This document shows, piece after piece, positions 46,390-55,138 of a DNA stretch of 64,000 nucleotides. Source of the DNA: Rhodobium gokarnense (GTDB lineage Bacteria; Pseudomonadota; Alphaproteobacteria; Rhizobiales; Rhodobiaceae); contig NZ_JAOQNS010000005.1 in the NCBI RefSeq assembly GCF_025961475.1, forward strand, positions 186,001-250,000. The letters are read 5' to 3'. Position numbers and translations under genes: made by a program. How positions within the stretch are numbered: the first letter of the stretch is position 1; each line of letters starts with the position of its first letter. Below the pieces are notes generated by a model. The model was given only the letters and a program-made list of their open reading frames with translations. It was not told the origin of the DNA and searched no databases.

Positions 46390-47583
46390 ATGAACAAGCC
46401 CGTAAAACAACATCTCATCGATCCGGAAATCTGCATTCGCTGCAATACCTGCGAAGAGACCTGCCCGATCGATGCCGTCACCCATAACGACGACAACTAC
46501 GTCGTCCTGGCGGAAAAGTGCAATTTCTGCATGAGCTGCATCGCCCCCTGCCCGACCGGCGCCATCGACAACTGGCGGGTCGTGCTGGAGGCCTATCCGA
46601 TCGACGAGCAGTTCGAGTGGTTCGAACTGCCCGAACAGGAAGAGATCAGCGGCGCGGCGGAGGCGGCCGAGAGCGACGACGCGGTCGAGGACGACGTCGC
46701 CCGGCTCCTGCATGAGGCCCATGAGGGCGCCGGCGGCAAGGTGCATCCGCCCGCCTCGGCGTCCGCCCCCAGCATCAACCTCTACAATCGCAAGCATCCG
46801 CTGACCGCCGTCGTCCAGGGCAATTACCGACTGACGGCGCCGGATGCGGAGAGCGACATCCGCCACATCATCCTGTCGGCCGGCAACCACAATTTCCCGG
46901 TGCTGGAAGGCCAGAGCGTCGGCGTCATCCCGCCCGGCACCGACCGCATCGGCAATCCGCATGCGCCCCGGCTCTACTCCATCTCCAGCGCGCGCGACGG
47001 CGAGCGGCCGAACACCAACAACTTCTCGCTCACGGTCAAGCGCGAGCCGGAGGGCGTCTGCTCCAACTACCTATGCGACCTGAAGAAGGGCGACACGGTC
47101 GAGCTCACCGGCCCGTTCGGCGCCACCTTCCTGATGCCGAACGACACCGACGCCGATATCGTCATGATCTGCACCGGCACCGGCTCCGCCCCGTTCCGCG
47201 CCTTCACCGAGCGGCGGCGCCGCGCAGCGCCGAACGCCAACGGCAAGCTGCACCTCTTCTTCGGCGCAAGGCGGCCGGAGGAACTGCCCTATTTCGGCCC
47301 GCTGAAGAAGGTGCCGACCAAGCTGCTGGTGCAGAACCTCGTCTTCTCCCGCCTGCCGGACCGGCCCAAGGAATACGTCCAGGACCGCATGCGCGTGGAG
47401 GGCACTACCCTCTCGGAGCTCTTGAAAAAGGCCACCACCCACATCTATGTCTGCGGCCTGAAGGGCATGGAGACCGGCGTCGACGAGGCGCTTGACGAGA
47501 TCAGCCGCGAGGCCGGGCTCTCCTGGGACGCCATCAAGTCGGAGATGCGGGAGAGCGGCCGGTACCATGTCGAAACCTATTGA
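46390..47583 (+). CDS. boxA: Benzoyl-CoA 2,3-epoxidase reductase BoxA
   Basis: BoxA passes electrons from NADPH to BoxB. The 397-residue protein has two [4Fe-4S] ferredoxin motifs, CIRCNTCEETCP (Cys15, 18, 21, 25) and CNFCMSCIAPCP (Cys44, 47, 50, 54), an acidic linker (about 85-125), then a ferredoxin-NADP reductase module with the FAD motif RLYSIS and the NADP region CTGTGSAPFRAF. The ATG at 46390 was chosen because similarity starts there; an in-frame GTG at 46339 lies just after the repeat and lacks a ribosome-binding site, as does the ATG. Confidence 0.95.
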   Translation: MNKPVKQHLIDPEICIRCNTCEETCPIDAVTHNDDNYVVLAEKCNFCMSCIAPCPTGAIDNWRVVLEAYPIDEQFEWFELPEQEEISGAAEAAESDDAVEDDVARLLHEAHEGAGGKVHPPASASAPSINLYNRKHPLTAVVQGNYRLTAPDAESDIRHIILSAGNHNFPVLEGQSVGVIPPGTDRIGNPHAPRLYSISSARDGERPNTNNFSLTVKREPEGVCSNYLCDLKKGDTVELTGPFGATFLMPNDTDADIVMICTGTGSAPFRAFTERRRRAAPNANGKLHLFFGARRPEELPYFGPLKKVPTKLLVQNLVFSRLPDRPKEYVQDRMRVEGTTLSELLKKATTHIYVCGLKGMETGVDEALDEISREAGLSWDAIKSEMRESGRYHVETY

Positions 47584-48151
47584 GGCCCCGTCACCTAGTG
47601 AGGTGCCGGGCAAGACGGCGGCAAAGCGCGGCTGGGTGTTTCCCGATGCCGTCAAGGATATCGAGACGATCCCGGCAACGCCCGCGGCGCCGTTCCGCTA
47701 TGTGCGCAGCATCGCCTGGGCCGATTGCGACCCGGCGCAGATCGCCTATACCGGCAACATCCCGAGCTGGTGCCTGGAAGCCCTTGAGGCCTGGTACAAG
47801 GCCGTGCTCGGCGCCAACTGGTACGAGCTCAACCTCGACCACGGGCTCGGCACGCCCTTCGTGCATCTGGAAAACGACTTCAAGTCCCCGGTGACGCCGC
47901 GGCACGAGCTGGAACTTATCGTCCGGGTCAGCCGGCTCGGCTCGCGCTCGCTCGCCCACACCATCGAGGGCCGCCAGGGCGGCACGCTCTGCTTCACCGG
48001 GTCCTACGCCAGCGCCATGGTCGCAGCGGTGGAGATGAAGGCGATCTCCCTGCCGCCGATGATGCACGAGGCGGTGGAGCGGTTCGTCGCCGCCCAGGAC
48101 GCCAACGGCGCCGGCGATGCCCGGGGCGCAATGGAACCGAAAAGCGCGTAG
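47567..48151 (+). CDS. 4-hydroxybenzoyl-CoA thioesterase-like protein of the box operon
   Basis: The 194-residue protein has a hotdog fold of the 4HBT class: IAWADCDPAQIAYTGNIPSW (about 49-68) carries the Asp (ADCDPAQ) at the usual catalytic position of 4-hydroxybenzoyl-CoA thioesterase. It overlaps the end of boxA by 17 bases, so the two are coupled. It may release CoA from stalled benzoyl-CoA, protecting the CoA pool; a similar gene occurs in other box clusters. The first 35 residues are extra compared with the core fold. Confidence 0.88.
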   Translation: MSKPIEAPSPSEVPGKTAAKRGWVFPDAVKDIETIPATPAAPFRYVRSIAWADCDPAQIAYTGNIPSWCLEALEAWYKAVLGANWYELNLDHGLGTPFVHLENDFKSPVTPRHELELIVRVSRLGSRSLAHTIEGRQGGTLCFTGSYASAMVAAVEMKAISLPPMMHEAVERFVAAQDANGAGDARGAMEPKSA

Positions 48152-48215
48152 CTGCGTTCAGCTAGCTACCTGAGATTGCGATGCGGCTTTTGCGCGCGCA
48201 TTGCTCGACGGCAGT

Positions 48216-48228
48216 TGCGTCAGTTGCA
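48216..48228. promoter_or_regulatory. BoxR-like half-sites upstream of boxR
   Basis: TGCGTCAGTTGCA has two TGC[A/G] half-sites separated by five rather than six bases, 89 bases before boxR. It may be an autoregulatory site, but the spacing is off. Confidence 0.3.
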
Positions 48229-48316
48229 TTATATTTCTAGTTTGAAACGGAGTTTATGGTGAGGGGACCCGTTCCGGCGGGCGCCCTCCACGCAACACGA
48301 ATGGCAGCGAAATACG

Positions 48317-49252
48317 ATGACGCGCGATAACGAGGCCAACGGTTTTCTGGACGAACTGGGTGCCAAGGTGAAGCTCGCCCGGGCCCGGCGCGGCATGTCG
48401 CGCAAGCTGGTGTCGGAAATATCCGGCGTCTCGCCGCGCTACATCGCCCAGTTGGAGAACGGAAAAGGCAATATTTCCGTCGTGCTGCTGCGCCAGATCT
48501 CCCAGGCGATCAGCGTACCGCTGGAAACGCTTTTTTCCGACATCGAGCCGATGACCGGCGAGATCGCCCAGATCGTCAAGAAGCTGCAGACCGCCTCGCC
48601 GCTGGAAGTCGCGCGGGTGCAGACCATCCTCGGCGTCAATTCCGAAGAATACGACAAGGCCGAGCGCTACGTGCTGATCGGGCTGCGCGGCGCCGGCAAG
48701 TCGACGCTCGGGCGGATGGCCGCGCGGGAACTCAACTACCCCTTCGTGGAGCTCAACGCGGAAATCGAGCGCCAGAGCGGCATGGCCGTCGACGAGATCT
48801 TCGCGCTCTACGGCCAGGAGGGCTACCGCAAGCTGGAAAAGGCGGCGCTGGATCGGATCGCCTGCAACTACAATCAGGTGGTGCTGGCGGCGGCCGGCGG
48901 CGTCGTCTCCGAGCCGGAGACCTACGACCTCCTGATGTCGAAATTCGTCGCCATCTGGCTGCGCGCCTCGCCCGACGAGCACATGAGCCGGGTGATGGCC
49001 CAGGGCGACAAGCGGCCGATGGCCGACAATCCGGAAGCGATGGAAGAGCTGAAGGAAATCCTCACCAGCCGCGAGGCGCTCTATGCCCGCGCGCCGATGA
49101 CGGTCGACACCTCCGAGCGCTCGATCGAGGAAAGCCGCAACGACCTCATCGCCGCCATCCGCTGCAATCGCTGCGCGGTGCTCGATTCCATCGAGGAAGG
49201 CGGCGCAAGGGTCCGCGACGCCTGCGTCGGCGGCCGCTCCGCGGCGTCGTGA
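48317..49252 (+). CDS. boxR: BoxR/BzdR-type regulator (XRE helix-turn-helix fused to a shikimate-kinase-like domain)
   Basis: BoxR/BzdR repressors bind benzoyl-CoA and control benzoate genes. The 311-residue protein has an XRE helix-turn-helix at about residues 14-72 (LARARRGMSRKLVSEISGVS) and a C-terminal shikimate-kinase-like domain with P-loop GLRGAGKST (122-130), used for effector binding in the family. It is last in the box gene row, 165 bases after the thioesterase, with its own likely promoter. The C-terminal tail (about 290-311) is Cys- and Arg-containing and variable. Confidence 0.94.
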   Translation: MTRDNEANGFLDELGAKVKLARARRGMSRKLVSEISGVSPRYIAQLENGKGNISVVLLRQISQAISVPLETLFSDIEPMTGEIAQIVKKLQTASPLEVARVQTILGVNSEEYDKAERYVLIGLRGAGKSTLGRMAARELNYPFVELNAEIERQSGMAVDEIFALYGQEGYRKLEKAALDRIACNYNQVVLAAAGGVVSEPETYDLLMSKFVAIWLRASPDEHMSRVMAQGDKRPMADNPEAMEELKEILTSREALYARAPMTVDTSERSIEESRNDLIAAIRCNRCAVLDSIEEGGARVRDACVGGRSAAS

Positions 49253-49443
49253 GGCTGCCGGACGCTCGACGGCGGCCGAACGGTGCTGGGGGGATGGTTC
49301 GGGCCTATGCCGTGTTCGCGTTGGTTGGCTGTTCTCCCCTCCCGTCGTCCCGGCCGTGGCGACGCGGAGAGCCGGGGTGACGGCTGAGTTTGTGGCGGAT
49401 GCGGCGGATTCGACAAACGAGCGGAGATTACCGCTAGCGCCCG

Positions 49444-49533
49444 CTGGATTGCCGCGTCGGCCTTGCGGCCTCCTCGCAATGACGTTGAAATTTCAACGGA
49501 ATCCGTCATTGCGAGCGCAGCGAAGCAATCCAG
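49444..49533. repeat. Dispersed palindromic repeat, copy C (arms in opposite order)
   Basis: CTGGATTGCCGCGTCGGCCT onward (49444-49484, ending CGCAATGACG) and CGTCATTGCGAGCGCAGCGA onward (49504-49533, ending CAATCCAG) are the same arms as copy B in swapped order, separated by 19 bases that include the small palindrome TTGAAATTTCAA. Confidence 0.8.
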
Positions 49534-49546
49534 AGCGGCCTTCCGA

Positions 49547-49653
49547 CTAAAGCATGTTGCGTTTTTCCTGAAACACGCAACATGCTTTAGGTCTTTGTTT
49601 TGGCGCGATTTCTTATCCAAAAAGTCTGTCACCTTTTTGGGAAAGCGCTTTAG
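49547..49653. repeat. Hyphomicrobiales-type double hairpin element
   Basis: CTAAAGCATGTTGCG (49547-49561) pairs perfectly with CGCAACATGCTTTAG (49576-49590), a 15-base stem. A second hairpin follows, CCAAAAAG (49617-49624) with CTTTTTGG (49633-49640), ending near GCGCTTTAGG. Elements beginning with AAAGCATGT and ending in CTTTAG are scattered through many genomes of this order, from general knowledge. Confidence 0.7.
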
Positions 49654-49864
49654 GCACCGACATACCGTGCCGCGCCGGACAATCGGCCCCGGCTCTGGCT
49701 CGGGTGACGGCTGCGTATTGGGCTGGCGGAAGTGCCCACCCGCACCAACGCACCCACCTCCTTGCGGCGCAATGTCACCGGCCCTGTGCAACCCTTGGGA
49801 CCCGTCCCCATCTCTGATGTGAGCGACCGTATTATACGAAGATCGAAACATCGGAGGGGTTCTA

Positions 49865-50398
49865 ATGAAGCGCGGAGCCGTTATCGCCGTTGTGGCGCTG
49901 CTGGTTGGCGGGGTTGGCGGCCTTGCCGTTGCCGGCGTGGGCGCCACGGTGATCCATGAGACCAGTACCAATGCGTTCTGCACCGTGTGCCACGAAATGA
50001 CCTGGCCGGAAGAGACCTACAGGGAGAGCGTCCATTTTACCAACGCATCGGGCGTCCAGGCCCAGTGCAAGGATTGCCACCTGAAAGGCGATCCCTGGCC
50101 GGCCTATGTGTGGCAGAAGGCGACCTTCGGCGCGCGCGACGTCTGGTACCATCTGTGGGGCACGATCGGCGAGGAAAAGGACTACCAGGCGCGTCGACAG
50201 GAGATGGCCGAGACCGTCTGGAACTGGTTGCAGGAAACCGACTCCGCGACCTGCCAGGGCTGCCATACGCCGGAATCCATGGTCGCGGCCGCGGCCAAGC
50301 AGTCCGAAATCGCCAGCGACACCCATGAGGGCGCGCGGGCCTCGGGCATGACCTGCATCGCCTGCCACCAAGGGGTCGGACACGGCATCACGCCGTGA
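49865..50398 (+). CDS. Membrane-anchored tetraheme cytochrome c, NapC/NirT family
   Basis: The 177-residue protein has one N-terminal membrane anchor (about 5-28) and four CxxCH heme sites: CTVCH (39-43), CKDCH (68-72), CQGCH (130-134) and CIACH (164-168). NapC/NirT proteins take electrons from quinol and deliver them to a periplasmic reductase. CGGAGGGG lies five bases before the ATG. No reductase gene (nap, nir, tor, dms) is near, so the partner is unknown. It is convergent with the AtzE-like gene, only four bases from its stop. Confidence 0.92.
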   Translation: MKRGAVIAVVALLVGGVGGLAVAGVGATVIHETSTNAFCTVCHEMTWPEETYRESVHFTNASGVQAQCKDCHLKGDPWPAYVWQKATFGARDVWYHLWGTIGEEKDYQARRQEMAETVWNWLQETDSATCQGCHTPESMVAAAAKQSEIASDTHEGARASGMTCIACHQGVGHGITP

Positions 50399-50402
50399 GC
50401 CG

Positions 50403-51791
50403 TCAGATGATCGAGGCGACCGGCGCGCTGGCGATGCCGTCCTCCTCAAGCTGCGCGGCGACGCGCAGCGCCAGGTCCTCGCGGCCGGGCGCGGCGATGA
50501 CCTGCACGCCGATCGGCAGGCGCGCGCCGTCCAGCCACACCGGCACGGCGACCACCGGCAGGCCGATGAAGGAGATCGGCTGGGTGTAGAGGCCGATATT
50601 CGGGCGGGTCGGCACCTCTTCGCCGTCGAGCACGAAGGTCTTCTGGCCGATCTTCGGCGCGTGGCAGGGTGTTGCCGGGGCCAGGATGACGTCGTGGGTC
50701 TCGAACAGCGCCGAAACCCGGTCGCGGAACCAGCGCCGGAAGCGCTGCGCCTCGGTGACCCAGGCGCTCGGCGTGAGCGCGCCGGCAAGGAAGCGGTCGC
50801 GGGTGTCGGGGTCGAAGTCCGCCGCCCGTTCGCGCAGCCGCTCCAGATGGTAGGCGCCACCCTCGGCCGCCGTCAGCACATAGGCCGCGGCGCGGGCCCG
50901 TCCCGCCTCCGGCAGCTCGACCTCGTCGGACACATCGAGCGCCTTAGCGACCGTTTCAACAGCCGCGCGGGCTTCCGGAAAACCCTTTTCGCGGAACCAG
51001 CCGCCGGCAACGGCGATCCTGAGGCCGTCGGCGCCCTTGTCCAGCTCGCGCATGGTCGGCGACGGCCCCGGAGCGGTCATCGGCGCATCGCGCAGGACGT
51101 CGAAGAGGAGCGCCAGGTCGCGGGCGGAGCGGGCGAGCGGGCCGGTATGGTCGAGGCTTGAGGACAGCGGCACGACGCCGGCGCGCGACAGCGCCCCGTA
51201 GGTCGGCTTCAGCCCGAAAACGCCGCAGAAGGACGCCGGCACGCGGATCGAGCCGTTGGTGTCGGTGCCGAGCGTTGCCGCGACCATCGCCGCGGCGATC
51301 GCCGCGCCCGCGCCGGCGGAGGAACCGCCGGTCATGTGGTCGGTCGCGTGCGGATTGCGGCAGGCGCCGTCATGGGCGTTCTCGCCGGTGAAGCCGAAGG
51401 CGTATTCGTCCATGTTGAGGGTGCCGATCAGCAGCGCCCCGGCCTTCTTCAGGCGCGCGACCAGCGCCGCATCCACGTCGGCCGGCGGGTTGTCGCGGTT
51501 GATCTTTGAGCCGGCACGGGTCGTCACCCCGGCGACGTCATAAAGGTTCTTGACCGCGACCGGCACGCCGGCCAGCGGCGGCAGCGCCTCGCCGCGGGCG
51601 AGCATGGCGTCGACCTCGGTCGCCTCGGCGAGCGCCCGGTCGGTGGTGACGTCGGTGAAGGCGGCAAGGCGCGGATTGATGGCGTCGACCGCCTGCAGGG
51701 CAAGGGTCGCCATGTCCTCGGCACTGACCTCGTTGAGGCGCACGGCCTCGGCGATCTCTTCGACGGTTCCGTAGAGCGGATCGATATGCAT
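50403..51791 (-). CDS. Amidase of the AtzE family (carboxybiuret hydrolase catalytic subunit-like)
   Basis: The 462-residue amidase-signature enzyme carries the Ser-cisSer-Lys triad as Lys81 (VPVAVKNLYDVAG), Ser157 (TGGSSAG) and Ser181 (GTDTNGSIRVP). AtzE hydrolyses 1-carboxybiuret in cyanuric acid degradation in complex with AtzG; an AtzG-like gene lies immediately upstream. Homologs of the pair are widespread in organisms without s-triazine genes, and no cyanuric acid hydrolase is in the window, so the natural substrate is probably another carbamoyl or amide compound. Confidence 0.88.
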   Translation of the reverse strand: MHIDPLYGTVEEIAEAVRLNEVSAEDMATLALQAVDAINPRLAAFTDVTTDRALAEATEVDAMLARGEALPPLAGVPVAVKNLYDVAGVTTRAGSKINRDNPPADVDAALVARLKKAGALLIGTLNMDEYAFGFTGENAHDGACRNPHATDHMTGGSSAGAGAAIAAAMVAATLGTDTNGSIRVPASFCGVFGLKPTYGALSRAGVVPLSSSLDHTGPLARSARDLALLFDVLRDAPMTAPGPSPTMRELDKGADGLRIAVAGGWFREKGFPEARAAVETVAKALDVSDEVELPEAGRARAAAYVLTAAEGGAYHLERLRERAADFDPDTRDRFLAGALTPSAWVTEAQRFRRWFRDRVSALFETHDVILAPATPCHAPKIGQKTFVLDGEEVPTRPNIGLYTQPISFIGLPVVAVPVWLDGARLPIGVQVIAAPGREDLALRVAAQLEEDGIASAPVASII

Positions 51792-51808
51792 GGCTGGTCT
51801 CGTCGGGT

Positions 51809-52030
51809 TCAGCTTTTCGGGCTGTTATCGGCGGAAGTGCTGCGGGGGTCGAATTCCGGCGCGGGCAGACAGGACTCCGGCGCCTTGAACGCGGCAACGG
51901 CGCCCGCGGCACCGGCATTGGCGATGAGATGGGAAATGACGGCCTCGCGCCATTCCGGCCGGACCTCAAGGCCGAGGAGCCCCATGGCCGCCTCCATATA
52001 GGCGTCCCACTTTTCGCGATCTTCCGTCAT
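51809..52030 (-). CDS. AtzG-like small subunit (DUF4089)
   Basis: The 73-residue protein has the DUF4089/AtzG pattern: a helical DAYMEAAMGLLGLEVRPEWR (about 9-28) and HLIANAGAAGAVAAF (about 34-48). AtzG binds and stabilises AtzE as GatC does GatA. It is 17 bases upstream of the AtzE-like gene. The start at 52030 has a weak GAGGG match; an in-frame ATG ten codons upstream is possible. The C-terminal tail after residue 52 is probably disordered. Confidence 0.82.
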   Translation of the reverse strand: MTEDREKWDAYMEAAMGLLGLEVRPEWREAVISHLIANAGAAGAVAAFKAPESCLPAPEFDPRSTSADNSPKS

Positions 52031-52232
52031 CGTCGCCCTCGCGGTCTTGTCGTTCGGCATGCCATCTCGCAGGTGCGAAATCTATCTAAACCAAAGGCCG
52101 CGCGAAAGGTACCGATTCCCGCCATGCTGCGTCGAGCCGCAACTGCGACAGATTTGCTACGGAGCGGTGGTGGCTGCCGTTGCGGCGCGATAGCGGATTG
52201 CAAAGGCCGCCGCGGTCGGCTATGGGAAAATC

Positions 52233-52280
52233 ATGATGACGAACCTGCAGACCGCGATGTGGTGGTGGCCCGCTTTTTAA
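52233..52280 (+). CDS. trpL: trp leader peptide with three consecutive Trp codons
   Basis: The 15-codon frame reads MMTNLQTAMWWWPAF, with the Trp codons at 52260-52268. It lies before trpE(G) and directly before a hairpin series that works as an attenuator. In rhizobia the comparable leader RNA and peptide also have functions in trans; whether that applies here is unknown. A second ATG is the next codon. Confidence 0.92.
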   Translation: MMTNLQTAMWWWPAF

Positions 52281-52352
52281 AGCGGCGCCGACGCACGTCT
52301 TGTCTCTGCATTGACGAAAAGGCCGCCGCGGACCCCCGGGCGGCCTTTTCGT
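52270..52352 (+). promoter_or_regulatory. Tryptophan attenuator of trpE(G) with terminator
   Basis: Segment 1 CCGCTTT (52270-52276) pairs with segment 2 AAAGCGG (52279-52285). Segment 2 also pairs as GCGGCG (52282-52287) with CGCCGC (52324-52329), part of segment 3, giving the antiterminator. Segments 3 and 4, AAAAGGCCGCC (52317-52327) and GGCGGCCTTTT (52339-52349), form an 11-base terminator stem followed by CGTT. A ribosome stalled on the Trp codons would mask segment 1 and free segment 2. Confidence 0.88.
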
Positions 52353-52407
52353 TATGTCGCCCGCCATTTGCCGATGCGACCGCTGACGAAGCGCATGGGA
52401 GCCAGAT

Positions 52408-54567
52408 ATGAGCGCATCCGACAAGGAATTCACCACCGCCGGCGGGATCACCGTCCGACGGACCCAGGCAGAGATCGCCTATGGGGAGGCTACCCGGGCG
52501 TGGATCGACCGTCTCGACACCATGCGCGGGGCGGTTTTTTCGTCGAACTACGAATATCCCGGTCGCTATACGCGCTGGGACGTCGGCTTCGTCAATCCGC
52601 CGCTGGTGCTGACGACGAGCGGGCGGCAGGTCGCCATCGAGGCGCTGAATGCGCGCGGTGCGGTGCTCATCGCGCCGATCGCCGAGGCGCTGAAGGACAT
52701 GCCCGAGGCGGCGGACTTTGCTGCCGACGACCGCTCCGTGCGGATCACCATCAAGGCGCCCGAGGGCCGGTTCTCCGAAGAGGACCGCTCGCGACAGCCG
52801 ACCGTCTTTTCCGTCGTGCGCCGGCTCGTTGCCCTTTTCGGCAATGACGAGGACGAGAATTTCGGCTTCTACGGCGCCTTCGGCTACGACCTCGCCTTCC
52901 AGTTCGAGCCGATCCCGATGAAGCTGGAGCGCCCCGACGACCAGCGCGACATGGTGCTTTACCTGCCGGACGAGGTGCTGGTGGTCGACCATTACGGGCG
53001 CCGGGCGACCGTCCTCTCATACGATGTCGCCTATGGCGGCAATTCCTCGGCGGGGCTTGCCCGCGACGGCGTCGAGACGCCCTTTGCAGTCGACGACAGC
53101 GATCCGGGACGCGGCGACCATGAGCCGGGCGAATATGCCGATGTCGCCCGCACCGCCCTTCCCTATTTCCAGCGCGGCGATCTCTTCGAGGTCGTGCCCG
53201 GCCAGACCTTCTACGAGCGCTGCACGACGCCGCCCTCGGCGATCGCCCGGCGGCTGACGGAGATCAACCCGGCTCCCTACGCCTTCTTCATCAATCTCGG
53301 CGCGGCGGAATATCTGGTCGGCGCCTCGCCGGAGATGTTCGTGCGGGTCACCGGCGGGCGGCGCGTGGAGACCTGCCCGATCTCCGGCACGATCCGGCGC
53401 GGGCGCAACGCCATCGAGGACGAGGCGCAGATCCGAAAGCTCCTTAACTCGGCCAAGGACGAGGCGGAGTTGACCATGTGCTCCGACGTCGACCGCAATG
53501 ACAAGAGCCGGGTCTGCGTGCCGGGCTCGGTGCGCGTCATCGGCCGACGGCAGATCGAGATGTATTCGCGCCTCATCCATACCGTCGACCATATCGAGGG
53601 CCTCCTCAGGGACGGCATGGACGCGCTCGATGCGTTCCTGTCCCATGCCTGGGCCGTGACGGTGACCGGCGCGCCGAAGCGCTGGGCGATGGAGTTCATC
53701 GAGAACCAGGAAAAGAGCCCGCGCTCCTGGTATGGCGGGGCCATCGGCATGGTGCATTTCAACGGCGACCTCAACACCGGCCTGACGCTTCGCACCATCC
53801 GCATCAAGAACGGCATTGCCGAAATCCGCGCCGGCGCGACCCTGCTCTACGATTCCGTGCCGGAGGACGAGGAGCGGGAGACGGAACTGAAGGCGGAAGC
53901 CATGCGCGCGGCCGTGCGTGAAGCCGCCAAGGCTGGCACGGCGGCAACGGCGGAGGCGCGGAAACCCGTCGGTGACGGGGTGACGATCCTCCTCGTCGAC
54001 CACGAGGATTCGTTCGTCCATACGCTCGCCAACTATTTCCGCCAGACCGGCGCAAAGGTCGTCACCCTGCGCTCGCCGGTCGACGACGCGGCGTTCGAGG
54101 AGATCCAGCCGGACCTGGTCGTGCTCTCGCCCGGCCCCGGCAGCCCGACCGACTTCAACTGCGCCGAGACCATCGGCCTTGCGCGCAAGCGGGAGCTTCC
54201 CGTCTTCGGCGTCTGCCTCGGCCTGCAGGCGCTTGCCGAGGCCTTCGGCGCAACGCTCGGCCAGCTCGCGATCCCGGTGCACGGCAAGCCGTCGGTGATC
54301 AAGCTCGCACCGCAAAGCACGCTCTTTGCCGGGCTCGGCGAGACGGCGACCGTCGGGCGCTACCACTCGCTCCACGCCGTGCGCGAAACCCTGCCGCCTG
54401 AGATCGATGTGACGGCCGTCACCGACGACGGCGTCGTCATGGCCATCGAGCACCGCGAGGCGCCGATCGCCGCCGTCCAGTTCCACCCGGAATCGATCAT
54501 GACCCTGGAAGGCGACACCGGTTACCGGATCATCGAGAATGCGATCGGCGGGCTGGTGAAGCGGTAG
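52408..54567 (+). CDS. trpE(G): Anthranilate synthase, fused TrpE-TrpG
   Basis: The 719-residue fusion makes anthranilate from chorismate and glutamine, the first step of tryptophan synthesis. The TrpE part (about 1-505) has [14 protein letters not shown] (feedback and substrate region), [14 protein letters not shown] and the chorismate-binding [25 protein letters not shown] and [11 protein letters not shown]. The TrpG part (about 525-719) has PGPGSP, Cys603 (GVCLGLQ) and His693-Glu695 (FHPES). Fusion is typical of alphaproteobacteria. GGAG precedes the ATG by six bases. Regulation is by the upstream attenuator, and a strong terminator follows, so it is monocistronic. Confidence 0.96.
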   Translation: MSASDKEFTTAGGITVRRTQAEIAYGEATRAWIDRLDTMRGAVFSSNYEYPGRYTRWDVGFVNPPLVLTTSGRQVAIEALNARGAVLIAPIAEALKDMPEAADFAADDRSVRITIKAPEGRFSEEDRSRQPTVFSVVRRLVALFGNDEDENFGFYGAFGYDLAFQFEPIPMKLERPDDQRDMVLYLPDEVLVVDHYGRRATVLSYDVAYGGNSSAGLARDGVETPFAVDDSDPGRGDHEPGEYADVARTALPYFQRGDLFEVVPGQTFYERCTTPPSAIARRLTEINPAPYAFFINLGAAEYLVGASPEMFVRVTGGRRVETCPISGTIRRGRNAIEDEAQIRKLLNSAKDEAELTMCSDVDRNDKSRVCVPGSVRVIGRRQIEMYSRLIHTVDHIEGLLRDGMDALDAFLSHAWAVTVTGAPKRWAMEFIENQEKSPRSWYGGAIGMVHFNGDLNTGLTLRTIRIKNGIAEIRAGATLLYDSVPEDEERETELKAEAMRAAVREAAKAGTAATAEARKPVGDGVTILLVDHEDSFVHTLANYFRQTGAKVVTLRSPVDDAAFEEIQPDLVVLSPGPGSPTDFNCAETIGLARKRELPVFGVCLGLQALAEAFGATLGQLAIPVHGKPSVIKLAPQSTLFAGLGETATVGRYHSLHAVRETLPPEIDVTAVTDDGVVMAIEHREAPIAAVQFHPESIMTLEGDTGYRIIENAIGGLVKR

Positions 54568-55138
54568 GCCTTGCAGGGAATATCCAAGCCTCCGGCCGCG
54601 CCCGTCGCGGCCGGGGGCTTTTGTTTCCGGCCAGGGCCTTTACGCGACGGCGCTGTCCTCAAGACCATGCCGATATACTGAAATACGAAACTGTCGCCCC
54701 GCCCCTTCACGACGGCCCGTTCGTGCATAGATGATATGTCAAACCTGCCGGTCGCGTGCGACCGAAAAGGGCAGGATTCCGTTAGCCACGGCGTCATTTG
54801 TGACGGTTGCATACGCTGGCGTTGTTGCAAATTTTCGCTATGATGCCAACTGACCTTCGACACCGGCAGGATCGTCGCAAAAAAGAAAAGCTGAGCCTGT
54901 AAAAGTAAGAATCGGCTGTTTTAAAACCCGCCCGATGTCGCGTCCCAAGGGCGGTGCGATCAACCGGACAAGCGTGGATTTGCCCAAGGATCCGTGCTGG
55001 CCGCCCGAGCGATGGCGTATGCATCGCCGGCGCCCGCCCGCTGAAGAACGATCGCCCGGCCCTTTCCCAAGGGGGCCGCGGCCAAGGACCGCCCGCCATC
55101 CCGGCGCGTGCGGCCTGACGACGAGAAGGAGCCCCATG
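54568..55138. other. Intergenic region before the phosphoketolase gene
   Basis: After the trpE(G) terminator there are about 500 bases without a convincing gene. A TATGAT at 54839-54844 could be a -10 with a poor -35 (CTGGCG, 54816-54821), giving a leader of about 290 bases. CGTCA-TTTG-TGACG (54792-54805), a perfect 5+4+5 palindrome, lies 34 bases upstream of that -10. Confidence 0.5.
54586..54626 (+). terminator. Intrinsic terminator after trpE(G)
   Basis: AAGCCTCCGGCCGCG (54586-54600) pairs with CGCGGCCGGGGGCTT (54606-54620), 15 pairs including one G-T wobble, loop CCCGT, followed by TTGTTT. Confidence 0.9.

Larger units (their letters stand above)
49253..49864. other. 612-base gene-free region rich in repeats
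   Basis: Between boxR and the cytochrome gene there is repeat copy C (49444-49533), a long hairpin element (49547-49653) and GC-rich sequence of no visible coding content. The promoter of the cytochrome gene should lie in the last 100 bases; GTATTATAC at 49828-49836 is a possible -10. Confidence 0.6.

Noticed and set aside
49253-49864. A possible mobile element or integron in the gene-free stretch
   Set aside because: There are hairpin repeats but no transposase, integrase or terminal repeats flanking a gene.
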